Assembly: GCA_945910005.1 (NCBI GenBank)
Contig: OX246746.1
Span: forward strand, 16,429,387 to 16,493,386
Length of the DNA: 64,000 nucleotides
Direction: 5' to 3'
Origin: Isoperla grammatica
Taxonomy: Eukaryota; Arthropoda; Insecta; Plecoptera; Perlodidae
How positions within the stretch are numbered: position 1 is the stretch's first letter; every line of letters begins with the position of its first letter. The notes under the pieces are model-generated. The model had not been told where the DNA came from. It ran no database searches and worked only from the letters and a program-made list of their open reading frames with translations. The position numbers were made by a program, and so were the translations under genes. Positions 46,863 to 58,180 of the stretch are shown piece after piece.

Positions 46863-47160
46863 GTAAGAACTCCACACGCTAAGTACCAAAGACTTGCCAC
46901 TTTACTTATAAACCTTCTGCATACCACTGTCGCCGGAAAGAACTAACTTATATGCCACGCTAGGTACCAAAGACTTGCCACTTTACTTATAAACCCTCTG
47001 CATGCCACATGTCACCGGTAAGAACTAATTTATATGCCACGCTAGGTAGGCCTACCAAAGACTTGCCACTTTACTTATAAACCTTCTGCATGCCACTGTC
47101 GTCGGTAAGAACTAATTTATATGCCACGCTAGGTACCAAAGACTTGCCACTTTACTTATA
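46848..47160. repeat. Tandem repeat derived from the exon end and splice donor
   Basis: Four units of about 73-87 bp each begin with the last exonic codons and the donor: CCACTGTCGCCG|GTAAGAAC at 46863, CGCCGGAAAGAAC at 46936 (donor destroyed), CACCGGTAAGAAC at 47018 and CGTCGGTAAGAAC at 47105. Each continues with ATGCCACGCTAGGTACCAAA and GACTTGCCACTTTACTTATA. Three of four therefore keep a usable 5' splice site. Confidence 0.92.
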
Positions 47161-48567
47161 AACCTTCTGCATGCCATTCTGTAGGAACCTACTATCGTAT
47201 TCAAAAAGGTGTCTCTAGATTTGAAAAACGGTCAGCAAAATATTGAATGATGATGAAATTTATAATACAATTACAAAACCTTCTACATGCCACTGTGTAG
47301 GAACCTACTACCATATTCAAAAAGTTGTCTCTAGATTTAGAAAACGGTCAGTAAAATATTGAATGATGATGCAATTTATAATACCATTACAAAATCTTCT
47401 ACATGCCATACTGTGTAGTAACCTACTACCGTATTCAAAAAGGTGTCTCTAGATTTCGAAAACGGTCAGTAAAATATTGAATGATGATGCAATTTATAAT
47501 ACAATTACAAAACCTTCTACATGCCACTCTGTAGAAACCTACTATCGAATTCAAAAAGTCGTGGCTCTTGATTTAAAAAACGGTCAGTACAATATTGAAT
47601 AATGATGCAATTTATAATACAATTACAAAACCTTCTACATGCCACTCTGGAGGATCCTACTACCTTATTCAAAACGGTGCCTCTAGATTTAGAAAACGGT
47701 CAGTAAAATATTGATTGATGATGCAATTTATAATACAATTACAAAACCTTCTACATGCCATTCTGTAGCAACCTACTGCCATATTCAAAAATGTGTCTCT
47801 AGATTTCGAAAACGGCCAGTAACATATTGAATGATGATGCAGTTTATAATACAATTACAAAACCTTCTACATGCCACTATGTAGGAACCTACTGCCGTAT
47901 TCAAAAATGTGTCTCTAGATTTCGAAAACGGCCAGTAAAACATTGAATGATGATGCAGTTTATAATACAATTACAAAACCTTTTACTTGCCACTCTGTAG
48001 GAACCAACTGTCGTATTAAAAAATGTGACTCTAGATTTCGAAAACGGTCAGTAAAATATTGAATGATGATGCAATTTATAATACAATTTCAAAACCTTCT
48101 ACACACCACTGTGTAGAAACCTACTATCGAATTCAAAAAGTCGTGGCTCTTGATTTAAAAAACGGTCAGTAAAATATTGAATGATGATGCAATTTATAAT
48201 ACAATTACAAAACCTTCTACATACCACTGTGTAGGAACCTACTATCGAATTCAAAAAGTCGTGGCTCTAGATTTAGAAAACGGTCAGTAAAATATTGAAT
48301 GATGATGCAATTTATAATACAATTTCAAAACTTTCTACTTGCCACTCTGTAGGAACCTACTACCGTATTCAAAAAGGTGTCTCTCGATTTAGAAAACGGT
48401 CAGTAAAATAATGAATGATGATGCAATTTATAATACAATTACAAAACTTTTTACTTGCCACTCTGTAGGAACCTACTATCGTATTCAAAAAGGTGTATCT
48501 CAAGATTTAGAAAACGGTCAGTAAAATATTGAATGATGATGCAATTTATAATACAATTACAAAACTC
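47161..48567. repeat. Satellite of about 12 units of about 116 bp
   Basis: Each unit starts AACCTTCTACATGCCACTCT, then GTAGGAACCTACTACCG, GTGTCTCTAGATTT, AAAACGGTCAGTAAAATATT and GATGATGCAATTTATAATAC. Its first 20 bases match the start of the preceding splice-donor repeat (AACCTTCTGCATGCCACTGT), so the two arrays share an origin. Minus-strand 61-codon ORFs within it are repeat artefacts. Confidence 0.95.
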
Positions 48568-49111
48568 ATAAACATATTTCTTATCATATTCTTGAAAATA
48601 TCCCTAAATTGTTTTATTTGTGTCATCATGAATGTAATTTTTACAACAATGGTACAATGGTAAACCGTAAAAAGCCACACTTTCAAGACGGGTTGCATCA
48701 CATAAAGCTATTCACTATATGCAGTATTTAAAGTACTCGAACAAATGTACAATATTTAATTGGTAAATAACGAAAGAAACAATTCGCTCTAATTTACGGT
48801 GGTAACCATCAAGTGCTATCACTACTTATTAATTTTGTGCCAATTTCCATAGTGAAGGGACACACCTTTTCGAGCAACTTTGTAAGAACCTAGGACTTGT
48901 CGCTGTCTATAAATCTAATCTACGTGCACTACACTAGACTGCACTACCCCTACACTACACTACACTTCACTACCGCGTACCTACTAACCATCTACATGTC
49001 AGTCTCCGGGTGCGAATCGAATACACATTTTGTAAAGTAATCGGTAAACTAAAGTATATACTTGCTATTAATTATATATATATATAAAATAAAATAATAT
49101 TACTTGATTTT

Positions 49112-49362
49112 TTTTCAAGCAACGCTTATATTTAAATGCACTAAAAAGTAAAAAATAAATTTTCGCCCAGCAAATTTTTCCCTCACTCGGAAAATAAAGG
49201 CGGGGAAGTTTTCGGTATTGACATAGATTGCAGTATTCTGCTGTTTATGCAGGGAAAGCGCCCAACGCTTTTATTTTCCGAGTGAGGCAAAAATTTGTTG
49301 GGCGAAAATTTATATTTTACTTTTTTGTGCATGTAAATATAAGCGTTGTTTTAAAAAAAATT
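49112..49362. repeat. Foldback element
   Basis: CAACGCTTATATTTAAATGC, AAATTTTCGCCCAGCAAATT and CCTCACTCGGAAAATAAA pair with the right arm (TTTATTTTCCGAGTGAGG, AATTTGTTGGGCGAAAATTT, GCATGTAAATATAAGCGTTG). Confidence 0.75.
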
Positions 49363-49569
49363 ATTTTGTTCATGTAATATTATTTCATACTTTTTAGTCT
49401 AAAAGAATCTTGCAATTGAATATGTGCTCACTGGACGTGTCCGAATTTAGAAGACTGCATACTTGTGTACTTGTACTTGTTAACTTCACTCGCAAACTAG
49501 CGTGCTCGCATTGCAAACTTGAACTTCGGACAGTTCCGTCCATGCACGATCCAGCGATCGGCCAACAAT

Positions 49570-49640
49570 GCTGCATTATTATATTATATTATATTATATA
49601 TATATATATATGTATATGTGTTATATTATATATAATAGTA
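49570..49640. repeat. (AT)n / (TATAT)n simple repeat
   Basis: Alternating TATAT and (TA)n sequence spans 49576-49637. The sequence between it and 49940 shows no supportable exon. Confidence 0.85.
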
Positions 49641-49944
49641 TAACAATCAATTCCTACCGTGATAGATAGCAGCAGTTGTGCTAGCACCAACTCCATCCGA
49701 TCAACTGTGAGGTCGAACCACGCGAAGGGAACGGACCCATGCGTAAATGGTGAATGACTCACCGCACGGGGTTGTACAATACTTACAAGTGGAGCGTGTT
49801 GACATTCTTGCTGCATAGAAACATATCCGATACATTCGTCACGGATATTTTGAGTCCTAAACAACCAGCGGTTATTCCGATAAAGGCCTGCATCTGGTTG
49901 GCCCATCCTCACTAGCTGTGACTAATTTCCCATATGAAGCTAAT

Positions 49945-50400
49945 TGTTTAATTAATTAATTATGATGGATTAATTGATTAATTAGTGAATCTGATTATTG
50001 ATTCATATATTGTAATTTAGAAAATACGACTGTGTGAAAAATCTCAGCTCGATCGGACGTTGGGAAATGGGTGAATTATCGATTCCCATATAAAACTTTG
50101 ATTAATTAATTATGATACCTAAATTGATTATTTAGTAAATATGACAATTGATTCATGTATTGTCATTTAGAAAATACGACTGTGTGAAAACTTTCAGCTC
50201 GATCGGACGTTGGAAAATGGGTGAAATATCGATTCCCATATAAAACGTTGATTATTTAATTATGCTGGACTAATTGACTATTTAGTAAATACTAAATATG
50301 TCAATTGATTCATGTATTGTCATTCGGAATACGTATGTGTGGAAATTTTCAGCTCGATCGGACATTTAGAAGTAGGTGAAATGTCGATTATAAGATTCCG
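49945..50400. repeat. Tandem repeat, about 150-bp unit x 3
   Basis: TCAGCTCGATCGGACGTTGG, GGGTGAATTATCGATTCCCA and TTGATTCATGTATTGTCATT recur three times at about 150-bp spacing, with the third copy more diverged. Confidence 0.85.
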
Positions 50401-51367
50401 TCCAGACAAAAAGACAAACACATGAAGCTAATATAAGCGTTGTAAAAAATCGGCGTGGTTGGGAGAGTTACTACTTCCTAATATTTCTTTTACGCATAGT
50501 TCAAAGGGCGCGTCTACGGTTTGAAATCGTTGGAAGTGTGCTGGTGTTTTACTCTGTGCCAAAATTTGTGTCCACAAGAAATTCTCTGTATGTCGGTCCT
50601 CATCCCTGGCTATAGTGAAACTTGCTCTGAATGTATTGTGGTGCCCATTGATTGGTATACGTCACCGGCATAGTATGTGGTCATGATTTGTCCTGCCCGC
50701 TCCCGCATGGATCTCCCTTTTGATTTATTGTAGTAATTTTTCCTTTAGCATAAGCCTGATCTGCTTCTTGTTTAGCAGAAACTATAATCGGACACGTTTT
50801 GATTTTCTTCATTATGCAAATTTTTACAATTCAAACATTGTTGCGTTAGCCTACTTGTGAAAACTTGAATACTTCTATTATACCTAGATTGTCTATAGTC
50901 TCTGACAAATTATTGTTGTTATTTTTTTATCGTTCCAGAATAATTGTGAGTTATTTTAGTTAACAAATTGTATTCGTTGTTCAACTTCGAACTATTAAAT
51001 AGTCTCGCCGTTCAACATTCCTTTTATGATCTCCTCACCTTGAAGTGTTTGCATTTAGATGAAGGCAGTTATTTTTCTATTTCCTAGCCGTTACGTAAAA
51101 TACCTGTTTGAATCTGTCGTGGCCGGGAGAAACCAAAAGAGTCGACCATGTCCAGTAGATCAGTAGATTCTTCCCCGGCCACGTGCTGACTTCAACTTCA
51201 TTTGGCACGCGTCAACTTCCTACTATTGTCCGAATAAAACTGATGATGGGGAAAGATGTTTATTGGTTGTTTTTAAGTGCAATAATGTTGACTCTAAGGG
51301 TCAAATGCACAGTCAAGTATAAGTTGACGATATTAAAGTGAAACTTAGCATCCGGCGTGGAATCTGT

Positions 51368-51476
51368 ACTTGGTGGTATGCAACATCAACAAAATCGATA
51401 CTTGACTTAGCCAAGTATATGATGTGTACTTGGTGGTATGCAACATCAACAAAATCGATACTTGACTTAGCCAAGA
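51368..51476. repeat. Recent tandem duplication, about 60 bp x 2
   Basis: TGTACTTGGTGGTATGCAAC followed by ATCAACAAAATCGATACTTG and ACTTAGCCAAG occurs twice with no difference over about 51 bp, separated by TATATGATG. Between 50400 and 51360 nothing is recognised. Confidence 0.95.
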
Positions 51477-51825
51477 TAAGTTAGCTATTTTCAAGTTCTA
51501 CTTTCAAAATGGCCGTCGTTGAAGATTTCGACGAGTAGAGCTAGGCCTTGGCCAAAGATACTAAGATATACCCTGTCGAAGATGCCTAACCATAACATGT
51601 ACAGCTCTCCTATACTGTTTGGCAAATACTATAGACAACCTACGGCCTAGAGGGTTTTAGGATCCAAAAAGGGTAACATAAAAACTATACTTACAAGTAT
51701 TACAAAGGTGTACGAGTCATACCCCACAAGGGTTTTAGCACGGTTTAGTCTCAGCACATGTGGCCGTTGCTGCATGGCAGAACTTCCTGGAGTAATTCAG
51801 ACAAGGGTATAGGTCTCTTACAGCA

Positions 51826-52095
51826 AGAAGTAAGATAGTATCTGGACCACCCACAGTTAGTTTCCAACTTAACAAGCGCGAATCACTGACGTTTTTCCCG
51901 ATTATCTAGTACAATTTGGTTGCGGTAAGTTCTTTGACGGTAACGTACAAGAAAACGTGAGAGCAGGTTTCCGGCAAAAAACTTAACGCAACCAAATTGT
52001 ACTAGATAATCGGGAAAAACGTGAGTGATTCGAACTTGTTAAGTTGGAAACTAATTGTGGGCGGTCCTGACTCCCCTGACACTGTCTTACTTCTT
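51826..52095. mobile_element. Foldback element with long arms
   Basis: AAGAAGTAAGATAGTATCTG, TTAGTTTCCAACTTAACAAG and ACGTTTTTCCCGATTATCTA, then GTACAATTTGGTTGCG, pair in order with the right arm ending GACACTGTCTTACTTCTT. The loop is about 45 bp. Confidence 0.8.
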
Positions 52096-52118
52096 GGAGA
52101 TACCTTTATTATAGGGTG

Positions 52119-52230
52119 ATGCTTCCGTCACAGGCGAGGGGCTCGTAGCCAATCAGCGATCTCTATTTGCGCGGACTGCTCTCGGGCGGTTCGCTGTTGG
52201 CTACTAGTGCCTCACCTGTGACGAAAGCAT
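52119..52230. mobile_element. Small foldback MITE, copy B (inverted relative to 37575)
   Basis: ATGCTTCCGTCACAGGCGAG and CTCACCTGTGACGAAAGCAT form the ends. CTCTCGGGCGGTTCGCT is the complement of AGCGAACCGCCCGAGA in copy A, so the two copies are in opposite orientation. Confidence 0.75.
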
Positions 52231-52329
52231 GTGTAAGATAGTCTTGGATCAAGTATATCACGGTCTAGTGTCAGCCCACACGGCCGTTGCTGGAAGAACT
52301 TTCTGGAGTAATTCCGACAAGGGTTTTTT

Positions 52330-53289
52330 TTAAATCAAGTGTAACTCGATTCACTCAATGACCGCGAGAACGTGATATGAACATTGTCTTGTCAGTTAAG
52401 ATTACTGTGGTCATGAGGTCTTGTTGAAATCCGAGTTGCATTGGAGCCGAAGGCTGAGAAAGGTGTCCGTTCCGTTCATTCGTAACCATCGGCATATTTG
52501 TTCGTACACATCCTTGGGTTTCTATATTTCCTATACCCACAGTCTCAACCTCCCCGAAGTACTCTTTCTTCTCTTTGTGACCAAACAATATCAAAATGTG
52601 ATTCTGCGGTAAATTTCGTGGCTATTCCAAACCGTAACCCTTCTACTGCGTAGAGCGACGTTAGTCGGAGTAAGAAATTGCACTCTAGTGATGTGAAATT
52701 TGACTTTAGTGATATAGTCGATCACTCTAAAAATATATGACGAGGTTACAGGAGATGTTGTACTGTAGCCGCTGCGTCTCTAAAAGTTTATTTTTCACCT
52801 CTAGAGCACAACATCATGCATGTATTTTTTCTATGTTTTACCTACGGGTTTGAACTTAAAAAAATCATAACAATGAAAATAATGAATGGAACTAAAAGTT
52901 AATTCTGGGTTTTGGGAAAGTCTTCAAATAGCAATTTAGACCAAACAAAATAATTTCATTTTTGGTGTGTTTTTGAGTAATTTTCCGGGTAGAGGAATTT
53001 TTAATGACGCAGCAAAAGGGCTAAGATAAGTTTTACTCCGAGCACCAATTGGGATGGGAGCCTCGCCGTGTTGATCAACGAAAGGAGTAAAACCTACCAC
53101 ACGTTGCATTGCACGTACATCATTGGGGTCGCAGGCACGATCCCGCCATCAACAATCGTTTTCTTTCAGTCCTTGGACATGTCTTGGCATCGATGTAGGT
53201 AGACTATACGTGGCACGTTGCCGTTGAGCCGTTCGTTTACTACACTCTCCATTCATGAAACATGTAATGTGCTGCGAGTGTTCCTCAGC
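52330..53289. other. No gene recognised
   Basis: A/T-rich sequence with no supportable exon. A GC-richer stretch at 53040-53260 precedes the R4/Dong-like fragment. Confidence 0.5.
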
Positions 53290-53905
53290 CATCAAGACTA
53301 ACAATTACAAAAAATACATAATGAAAGACGTCACAGTGGATGATAAATGTAGAAAATGTAATATGAACGGCGAAACAATTGAACATATCGTATCTGGGTG
53401 CAAAATGCTGTGTCAAACAGATTATCTTCATAGGCATAACCAAGTTGCAAACATTATACATAAAAAATTAGCCATAAAGTATAAACTTATAAACACAACC
53501 ACTGCGTATTACAAAAACAAGCCTGAAAAGGTATTAGATAGTAAAGACTACAAATTATATTACGACCGGGCAGTTATAACAGACCAAACCATATACATCA
53601 CAATAGACCGGATATTATATTTATTGACAAGAAGAAACAAGAAACGATTTTAATTGATGTTGCCGTCCCTTTATGCCACAATGTAGAGACAACTTGGCGG
53701 GAAAAGATAAACAGATATAAGGAATTATCTATTGAAATGACCGTACATAGCATCCACAGTTTGGTTTGAAAAAATAATATGGACAATGATATATTTAATT
53801 AGTTGTAAGTAGATTTTAATAAGGTAAATACTTGTCATTTATGTCCGTACAACATGTTTAAGCCGGTTTTGACCGAGTTTGTATGTATTGCAAGAATAAA
53901 ATAAT
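53290..53905 (+). mobile_element. R4/Dong-like element, truncated and internally deleted
   Basis: This copy starts near the CCHC knuckle (CRKCNMNGETIEHIVSGC) and runs through the endonuclease core. The RPD and ILIDV blocks are placed in different frames by a small indel near 53600. After SIE at about 53735 it jumps to the 3'UTR (CGTACATAGCATCCACAG), so the end of the ORF and part of the UTR are deleted. It ends with TGACCGAGTTTGTATGTATT and then (TAA)n. It lacks the (GAA)n module. Confidence 0.85.
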
Positions 53906-53912
53906 AACAATA

Positions 53913-53962
<50 letters not shown>

Positions 53963-54002
53963 TAATAATAATCATAATAATAATAAATAATAATAATAAT
54001 AA
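53906..54002. repeat. (TAA)n microsatellite
   Basis: The TAA array, with a few interruptions, separates two consecutive element 3' ends in the same orientation. Confidence 0.95.
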
Positions 54003-54444
54003 AAAGGATAAACAGATATAAGGAATTATCAATTGAAATAAAAAGGTTGTGGAAGCAGAATAATGTAACTGTTATACCGTTAATTATATCAGCAAATGGC
54101 ATTGTTCCTCGTAAACTACATGACAGTATTAAACTAATTGGTCTCCAACCAAACATATACATCGAGATGCAAAAAGCAATTATTTTGAACACGTGTAGGA
54201 TAGTGCGAAAATTTTTGAACTAAGAAGAATGAAGACTTCAAGAAGTTCTCCATCCCGATGGTGGTTTTCGTGGTTTCCACCGTACAAAGAGCGAATGCTG
54301 GGATGAGTACAAATCGGCCACGACCGTACATAGCATCCACAGTTCGGTTTGGAAAAAATAATGTGGACAATGATATATTAAGTAGTATAGCCAAATGTGG
54401 GCATTTGAGAAGAAGAAGAAGAAGAAGAAGAAGAAGAAGAAGAA

Positions 54445-54495
<51 letters not shown>

Positions 54496-54630
54496 GAAGA
54501 TATATTATGTAGTTCTAAGTAGATTTTAATAAGGTAAACACATGGAAATACTTGACATTTGTGTCCGTACAACATGTTTATGCCAGTTTTGACCGAGTTT
54601 GTATGTATTGCAACAATAAAATAATAATAA
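54003..54630 (+). mobile_element. R4/Dong-like element, 3' end
   Basis: It starts abruptly after (TAA)n in the terminal ORF (KINRYKELSIEIKRLWKQ region), reaches the stop at about 54220, and carries the complete 3'UTR. The UTR includes (GAA)n at 54410-54493 and the end module CATTTGTGTCCGTACAACAT, then TGACCGAGTTTGTATGTATT, followed by AATAAAATAATAATAATAA. The 3'UTR is almost identical to that of the copy at 9371. Confidence 0.88.
54410..54493. repeat. (GAA)n module inside the element 3'UTR
   Basis: The array and its leader (TATAGCCAAATGTGGGCATT) sit between GATATATTAAGTAG and GATATATTATGTAG. In the 9.4 kb copy the equivalent flanks are identical 14-mers. Elements at 11501 and 53290 have a single such site and no array. 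Confidence 0.9.
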
Positions 54631-54639
54631 TAAAAATCA

Positions 54640-55315
54640 AAGCTTTGCTGTTATAAATCTGAATACATTTTGATACAGGCCACTAACCACCTATACTCGA
54701 ACGAATCTGTCAACTCCATTACACCATTGTTCCATCATAACAATTCGGACATGCAATATGTATGGTTGTATGTGTCATTGTCAGTTTAATTGCATTGTGA
54801 ATAATTACATTACATCTAATTGTAAGCAAAGTGAAATCAAGCGTACAGTAGAAGGACGCATTTTTAGCTTGAAATCAGTCACTCATATCATATAACACAA
54901 TTTCCGTAATGTCGTTAACTGACTGGTTTCAATTATCTGGAACCGACATCTCATAATTATTATGTAAAATGAAACATTACCCAACGTACAGTTAGACGCA
55001 TGTTTTTGAGTGATGCAATTAAGTGACCAAAATTTTGAGTAGCTGTATTAATTCCCTGTATCTCATATAAAATTACCATCGTAATGAAAATGTCCAACAT
55101 GTTTGGGTGAATCGTTGACAAAAGTTGTGCGAGAAAATCTTGAGGCGTGGTCCGAACCACACGAAACTCGCAGAATGGGGATGATTCAAATCCCGTTGAT
55201 ATAAATGTCAAGTCAGTCATACACTCATCGTCTCGACTGGTGTAACTCTAACCTCACTGATTGAGGGCACGACCAACCCACCTAAATATAAGCGTATAAA
55301 TACTTATTGTAATAA
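54640..55315. other. No gene recognised
   Basis: A/T-rich sequence between two (TAA)n-associated blocks. The 86-codon minus-strand frame at 54960-55220 shows no motif. Confidence 0.5.
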
Positions 55316-55317
55316 TT

Positions 55318-55341
55318 AATAATGATAATAATAATAATAAT

Positions 55342-55400
<59 letters not shown>

Positions 55401-55428
55401 TAAAAATAAAAATAATAATAATAATAAC

Positions 55429-55474
<46 letters not shown>

Positions 55475-55511
55475 TTAATAATAATAATAATAATAATAAT
55501 AATTATTAATT
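55318..55511. repeat. (TAA)n microsatellite
   Basis: This long TAA array has AAATAAAATAAA and AACAAT interruptions. Confidence 0.95.
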
Positions 55512-55860
55512 ATAAATCGGCCACGACCGTACATAACAGTAACACGACGCAAAGAGGACACACACGAAGACAACCCAAATAAGATCATATCATTATGCAG
55601 TGTATACTATGAACAAGTACTAATAAGACAGTAACGACTGACGTTGAACAAGGTACCTCATGGAAATACTTGACATTACATCTTTATTGTCCGTATAACA
55701 TGTAAACACCGGCTTTGACCGAGATTGATGACTGTTTAAACTAGTAACATGTGATTAGTGAAGTTAAAAAAAGTAGACACATGGAAATACTTGACATTAC
55801 GTCCGTATAACATGTTAACGCCGGTTTTGACCGAGATTGTATGATTGTGATACATTCAAT
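55512..55860 (+). mobile_element. Degenerate R4/Dong-like 3' ends, two modules
   Basis: AAATCGGCCACGACCGTACA at 55515 matches the 3'UTR of the 54 kb copy. The end module then appears twice: GGAAATACTTGACATTACAT through CGGCTTTGACCGAGATTG (55658-55730), and CATGGAAATACTTGACATTA through CCGGTTTTGACCGAGATTGT (55780-55840). The second runs into AATAAAATAATAATAA. This is a diverged subfamily. Confidence 0.75.
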
Positions 55861-55862
55861 AA

Positions 55863-55929
<67 letters not shown>

Positions 55930-55980
55930 GTAATAATAATAAAAATAAAAATATTAATATTAATAATTAATAATAATAAT
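55861..55980. repeat. (TAA)n microsatellite
   Basis: The TAA array is the tail and target region of the preceding element end. A poly(C) tract lies at 56010-56026. Confidence 0.95.
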
Positions 55981-56029
55981 CGCGAACCAATTTACAGTAC
56001 TGCTGTACTCCCCCCCCCCCCCCCCCAAT

Positions 56030-57080
56030 TAACGTTAAATTCGAACGTTGCATTCCCTTCACAAATATAATGGCGTTCCCACTATGCAATGAAAAAAATA
56101 ACTTGCTCCATTCGAAAATTGTATTGTCCACCCATGCATTTTACTCTAGTGCCGCCATTTTGGAGATGAGATTCAGTCGTGGAAACAGCCCTCGGAAACG
56201 TGCTTCATATAGAAGGCCACAATAATATACGACTAACTACACACAACATCGGTCAAAGTGATAAGATAGCTAGACGTGGTTTCGTAAGAGGCTGTAAAAT
56301 ACACATTTCTAAGACTAGAATAATCAGCAGGGTTATTAATTTTTAATTACTTTGGAATAAATCCAAAATAGTAACCGTATGTCTACTGAGCTTCCACCAG
56401 TGAAGTTTTTACTTACAACATACAACTGAGAGTGGGTTTTAACTAACACACTTGTCCCGGAATTGTGAAGAATAGGAAGATGAAACATCCCTGCTGGGAC
56501 TCGAAGTCTTGTCTTTCTCTTACAGTCATCCATATACGCATATTGGTTATACCTATAAGTGTTATATAACCTGGTGGGATTACAGCCAACTAATCTTGTA
56601 ACAAATCAACCTCTCACTTGAGATAGTTGAACTGAACAGTAAGACGAGCCAGCCTACCTACTACCGGAAAGCAGAAGACCAGGGATCGAAAGCCCTTTCT
56701 ATATACAATTCAGCTATGCTCTCACTTTGTCGGTGTTGTGTCTGAAAGTGAAAGGCAAGCATAACTCAGGAAATATAACAAATTAAAATTGAATGTTAAG
56801 AACTTTAGAAATGTAAATACTTTTAAGAAAAACTATCTTCTTGCATGATAGTGTTATTAATTATAGTATGTTGTGTGATGTGTTTAAACTTTAGTAATCA
56901 TATTGTATAAATTGTGATGTGCTATTATAATACGTGTTTAAAATTTTAATTTGTCATGCTGCAAATCATGTAATGCAATAGTTTACAAATGCTAAATAAT
57001 GCTAACTAACTAAAAAGCTTTCAAATCTTCTTTCAAACCTTTCAAATCAAAATTTGGGTATTTTTCGGGGCCTAGATATT
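56030..57080. other. No gene recognised
   Basis: The sequence lacks supportable exons. A possible tRNA-like trace (GGGATCGAAAGCCC) lies at 56692. Confidence 0.45.
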
Positions 57081-57084
57081 TTCG

Positions 57085-57400
57085 ATGATGATGATGATGA
57101 TATCTAGGTTTACGTCACATATTTGTGCAACTGCGGCTAATCGAGACGATGAGTGGGAGAAATATGAAGAAGAAAGAACGTCACATATCCGAATCAGATC
57201 CAGTACACATCGAGGGGGTCGTCATAACGGAGTCCAGCAAGGGAGGGCAGGGCCAAGTGGGAGGAGAAATCTTTAGTGGAAAAGTTGGGGGGAAAGGGAC
57301 AGGGTCTTCTTTCATCGCCTTTTACGACAAGCATAGTCATTCTGGGCCTATTCTATCCCGGGCCCAGCCGGGCGTAGATATTTTCGAGATCTGCAGAAAA
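57085..57400 (+). repeat. Interspersed repeat with (GAT)n head
   Basis: After (GAT)n, the segment GTCACATATTTGTGCAACTG and GGCTAATCGAGACGATGAG matches 16420-16462. A second block, TCGCCTTTTACGACAAGCAT followed by GGGCCTATTCTATCCCGG, resembles modules I associate with SINE-type repeats in invertebrates (inference). The 105-codon open frame over it is therefore not taken as a gene. Confidence 0.4.
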
Positions 57401-57439
57401 GATAAACAAAAATGTAAAAAAATATTTTGCAAAGTGTAT

Positions 57440-58140
57440 TAGTTTGAATTAAATCGGACAATTTCAATAAAAATATATAAACTTTCACGTATCATTCATT
57501 TCAAAATCTTAATTTTCTAACGAAAGACTTCGGTATTTTTATTACCTTGTAATTTACACGATCCGAAACATTTATTTCATCTTCAAACACAATATGTTAT
57601 GCAAGACTATATGTGTTTTGGAGTGTAACCAATTAATTAGGCGTCGATACAATACAACTATGTCTCCCCCCCCCCCCCCCCCCCCAACCCGTAATTATGT
57701 ATCAAATTATGTGCGAAGACAACAAAGATTCGAAGCTTACGCTGACAGCGATTAAATTACTTAATATACTAATGTACAAGTCAATAATAGGCCTACTTAA
57801 TAAATAACCATTCTACAAAAAAAATCTGATATTCTCTGTTTGTAAAGGCAAATTAATCAATAAACATGTAATTAAAGTTGTAGTATGTAATCGTAGTGAA
57901 TTGTAATGTGAAATTCAGTACGATAATCTCGCTATCAAGAACTTATTGGCAATTGAAGTACGTCTCACGCGAGTAAACAAAACTTGGTGTGGTTGCGAAT
58001 GTGACGTAATATTGTTCTGATGCATCCTTTGTTTGAAACTAATCTGTATTCATTACTGACACCATTATCCGGTTTAAAAGGCGCCAACTTCCTGGAATAA
58101 GAACACACCCTTGATTGTAGATGGCGCGTACCTTACATGT
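57440..58140. other. No gene recognised; poly(C) tract
   Basis: A C homopolymer of about 20 bases lies at 57666-57685. The rest is A/T-rich. Confidence 0.6.
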
Positions 58141-58147
58141 CGGCCGA

Positions 58148-58180
58148 GACTGACTGACTGACTGACTGACTGAGTGACTG
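58148..58180. repeat. (GACT)n microsatellite
   Basis: GACTGACTGACTGACTGACT with a short degenerate extension. Next to it, 58560-58590 holds a G tract with one A interruption. Confidence 0.95.

Larger units (their letters stand above)
51739..52325. repeat. Direct repeats of about 68 bp flanking two foldbacks
   Basis: CACGGTTTAGTCTCAGC through TGGAGTAATTCAGACAAGGG (51739-51808) recurs as CACGGTCTAGTGTCAGC through TGGAGTAATTCCGACAAGGG (52260-52325). The foldback at 51826 and the small MITE at 52119 lie between them. Confidence 0.75.

Noticed and set aside
47669..47970. Two overlapping 61-codon minus-strand ORFs with similar sequence
   Set aside because: They are consecutive units of the 116-bp satellite, not duplicated genes.
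57125..57442. 105-codon ORF, possible exon
   Set aside because: Its ends overlap sequence repeated at 16.4 kb and SINE-like modules. No acceptor or donor supports it.
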